The position numbers and the translations under genes were made by a program. From contig CAKSCM010000022.1 of NCBI GenBank assembly GCA_934444365.1, forward strand, positions 1 to 23,973: a stretch of 23,973 nt of DNA, written 5' to 3'. A model generated the notes under the pieces. The model did no database searches. It was not told where the DNA came from and saw only the letters and a list, made by a program, of their open reading frames with translations. Positions 23,121 through 23,973 of this stretch are shown here, in pieces (the first letter of the stretch is position 1; each line of letters begins with the position of its first letter). Origin of the DNA: an uncultured Eubacteriales bacterium (GTDB lineage: Bacteria; Bacillota; Clostridia; Oscillospirales; Acutalibacteraceae).

Positions 23121-23777
23121 TTAATTTTTGTAGGATTTAAGGTCGTTTACAAAGGCCGCGCGGTCAGCCGCTTTAAAAAGGGCGCTGCCTGCAACGAGGA
23201 CGTCGGCTCCGGCGTCTATAACCTGACGGCCGGTATCGGCGTTTATTCCGCCGTCAACCTCGATGTGCATGTCTTTAAATCCCAGCTTGTCGCATTCGCG
23301 GCGAATGTCGGTAATCTTCCCAAGGGCCGACGGCATAAAGCTTTGTCCGCCGAATCCCGGCTCGACCGACATAACAAGCACCATATCGCAAAGGGGAAGA
23401 TACTTAAAAATAGCGCTCGCCGGAGTATTCGGCTTTATGCAAATCGAGGGCTTGGCGCCGGCATTCCTTATCATTTTTAAGGTCTGCTCGACTTCGGGCT
23501 CAGCCTCGACATGAATGGTTATATAATCGGCCCCGGCAGCGGCAAACCGCTCGACGTAGCGCTCGGGGTTTTCAATCATCAGATGAACGTCTATGGGCAT
23601 ATCGGTATACTTGTTAAGGGAATCAAGCACCGGTATTCCGAAGGATATATTCGGCACAAACATTCCGTCCATAACGTCAAAATGCAATATGTCCGCTCCT
23701 GCACGACGGGTGGACTCGCAGTCCTCGCCCAAACGCGCAAAATCGGCCGACAGTATTGAGGGGGCAATCATTATCAT
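23121..23777 (-). CDS. rpe: Ribulose-phosphate 3-epimerase
   Basis: A 218-residue TIM-barrel enzyme that interconverts D-ribulose 5-phosphate and D-xylulose 5-phosphate in the pentose phosphate pathway. Length matches the family (about 215-225). Metal and catalytic residues are present: H32 and D34 (HFDVMDG), H65 (DVHLMIENP), D175 (EVDGGIN). The MSVEPGFGGQSF loop (136-147) and the phosphate-binding GSALF region (197-201) are also typical. Of two in-frame ATGs six bases apart, the first (23777) is better placed after GGAGAG (23790-23785 on minus). In many Firmicutes rpe follows rsgA and the prkC/prpC pair; that region would lie beyond the window edge, and the 196 bases upstream of rpe hold no gene I can see. 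Confidence 0.96.
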   Translation of the reverse strand: MIMIAPSILSADFARLGEDCESTRRAGADILHFDVMDGMFVPNISFGIPVLDSLNKYTDMPIDVHLMIENPERYVERFAAAGADYITIHVEAEPEVEQTLKMIRNAGAKPSICIKPNTPASAIFKYLPLCDMVLVMSVEPGFGGQSFMPSALGKITDIRRECDKLGFKDMHIEVDGGINADTGRQVIDAGADVLVAGSALFKAADRAAFVNDLKSYKN

Positions 23778-23973
23778 TTTTCATCTCTCCGAAAATTTAT
23801 TAAAACTCTTTTTGACTTGTGTTGTACCAGATAGAGACGAACCGCCCCAAAAGCGCCCTTTTCCCGCCATACGCACTTAAAAAATCTTGAAATACACGAG
23901 TATATCAGCGGTTTTTTAAATACGTCTGACTGAAAAATTACATCTTTTCAGGTGCATAGCAGTTTTGTCGTGG

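Noticed and set aside
1..23973. CRISPR arrays, phage, transposase or defence-system genes
   Set aside because: I saw no regularly spaced direct repeats and no integrase, transposase, restriction or toxin-antitoxin pattern on either strand.

Overview
The window looks like a chromosomal segment of an anaerobic, probably spore-forming Clostridia member of the Oscillospiraceae/Ruminococcaceae type. The pointers are Gram-positive style ribosome binding sites with TTG and GTG starts, an FHA-SEDS fusion paired with a class B PBP, a heterodimeric clostridial ABC exporter under a MarR regulator, a short DUF3787-like (spore surface family) protein, a remnant of a CmpB-type permease, and a large BspA-like leucine-rich-repeat protein ending in a dockerin. 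This placement comes from family knowledge. There is no rRNA or other phylogenetic marker here.

Layout. 1-660: tRNA-Ser(GGA) with its promoter and terminator, then a non-coding block of stacked inverted repeats. 691-1484: a small membrane protein and a cytidine deaminase-like enzyme. 1485-2243: a mostly non-coding stretch with a hairpin and the promoter of ymdB. 2244-5521: a YmdB phosphodiesterase, a WYL-domain regulator and an M14 zinc carboxypeptidase. 5675-9046: a promoter covered by a perfect inverted repeat, then the FHA-FtsW/RodA fusion overlapping a class B PBP, probably a peptidoglycan polymerase/transpeptidase pair. 9248-13460 (minus): marR and two ABC exporter half-transporters, with promoter and operator. 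13618-14801: the DUF3787-like protein and a lipoprotein. 14898-16704: tRNA-Arg(CCG), three successive hairpins and a MATE transporter. 16705-17540: a decayed stretch with a strong terminator. 17541-18413: a membrane-tethered XRE regulator. 18460-18948 (minus): a CmpB-type permease lacking its N-terminal half. 19234-19467: tRNA-Gln(TTG). 19593-22785 (minus): the LRR-dockerin protein with promoter and terminator. 22915-23034: a second inverted-repeat block. 23121-23777 (minus): rpe.

Most of the content is core or near-core chromosome. I see no phage, conjugative element, transposase, CRISPR array or defence island. The parts most worth a second look are the palindromic operator on the FHA-SEDS/PBP operon, the inverted-repeat blocks, the hairpin series upstream of the MATE gene, the two decayed loci and the LRR-dockerin protein.
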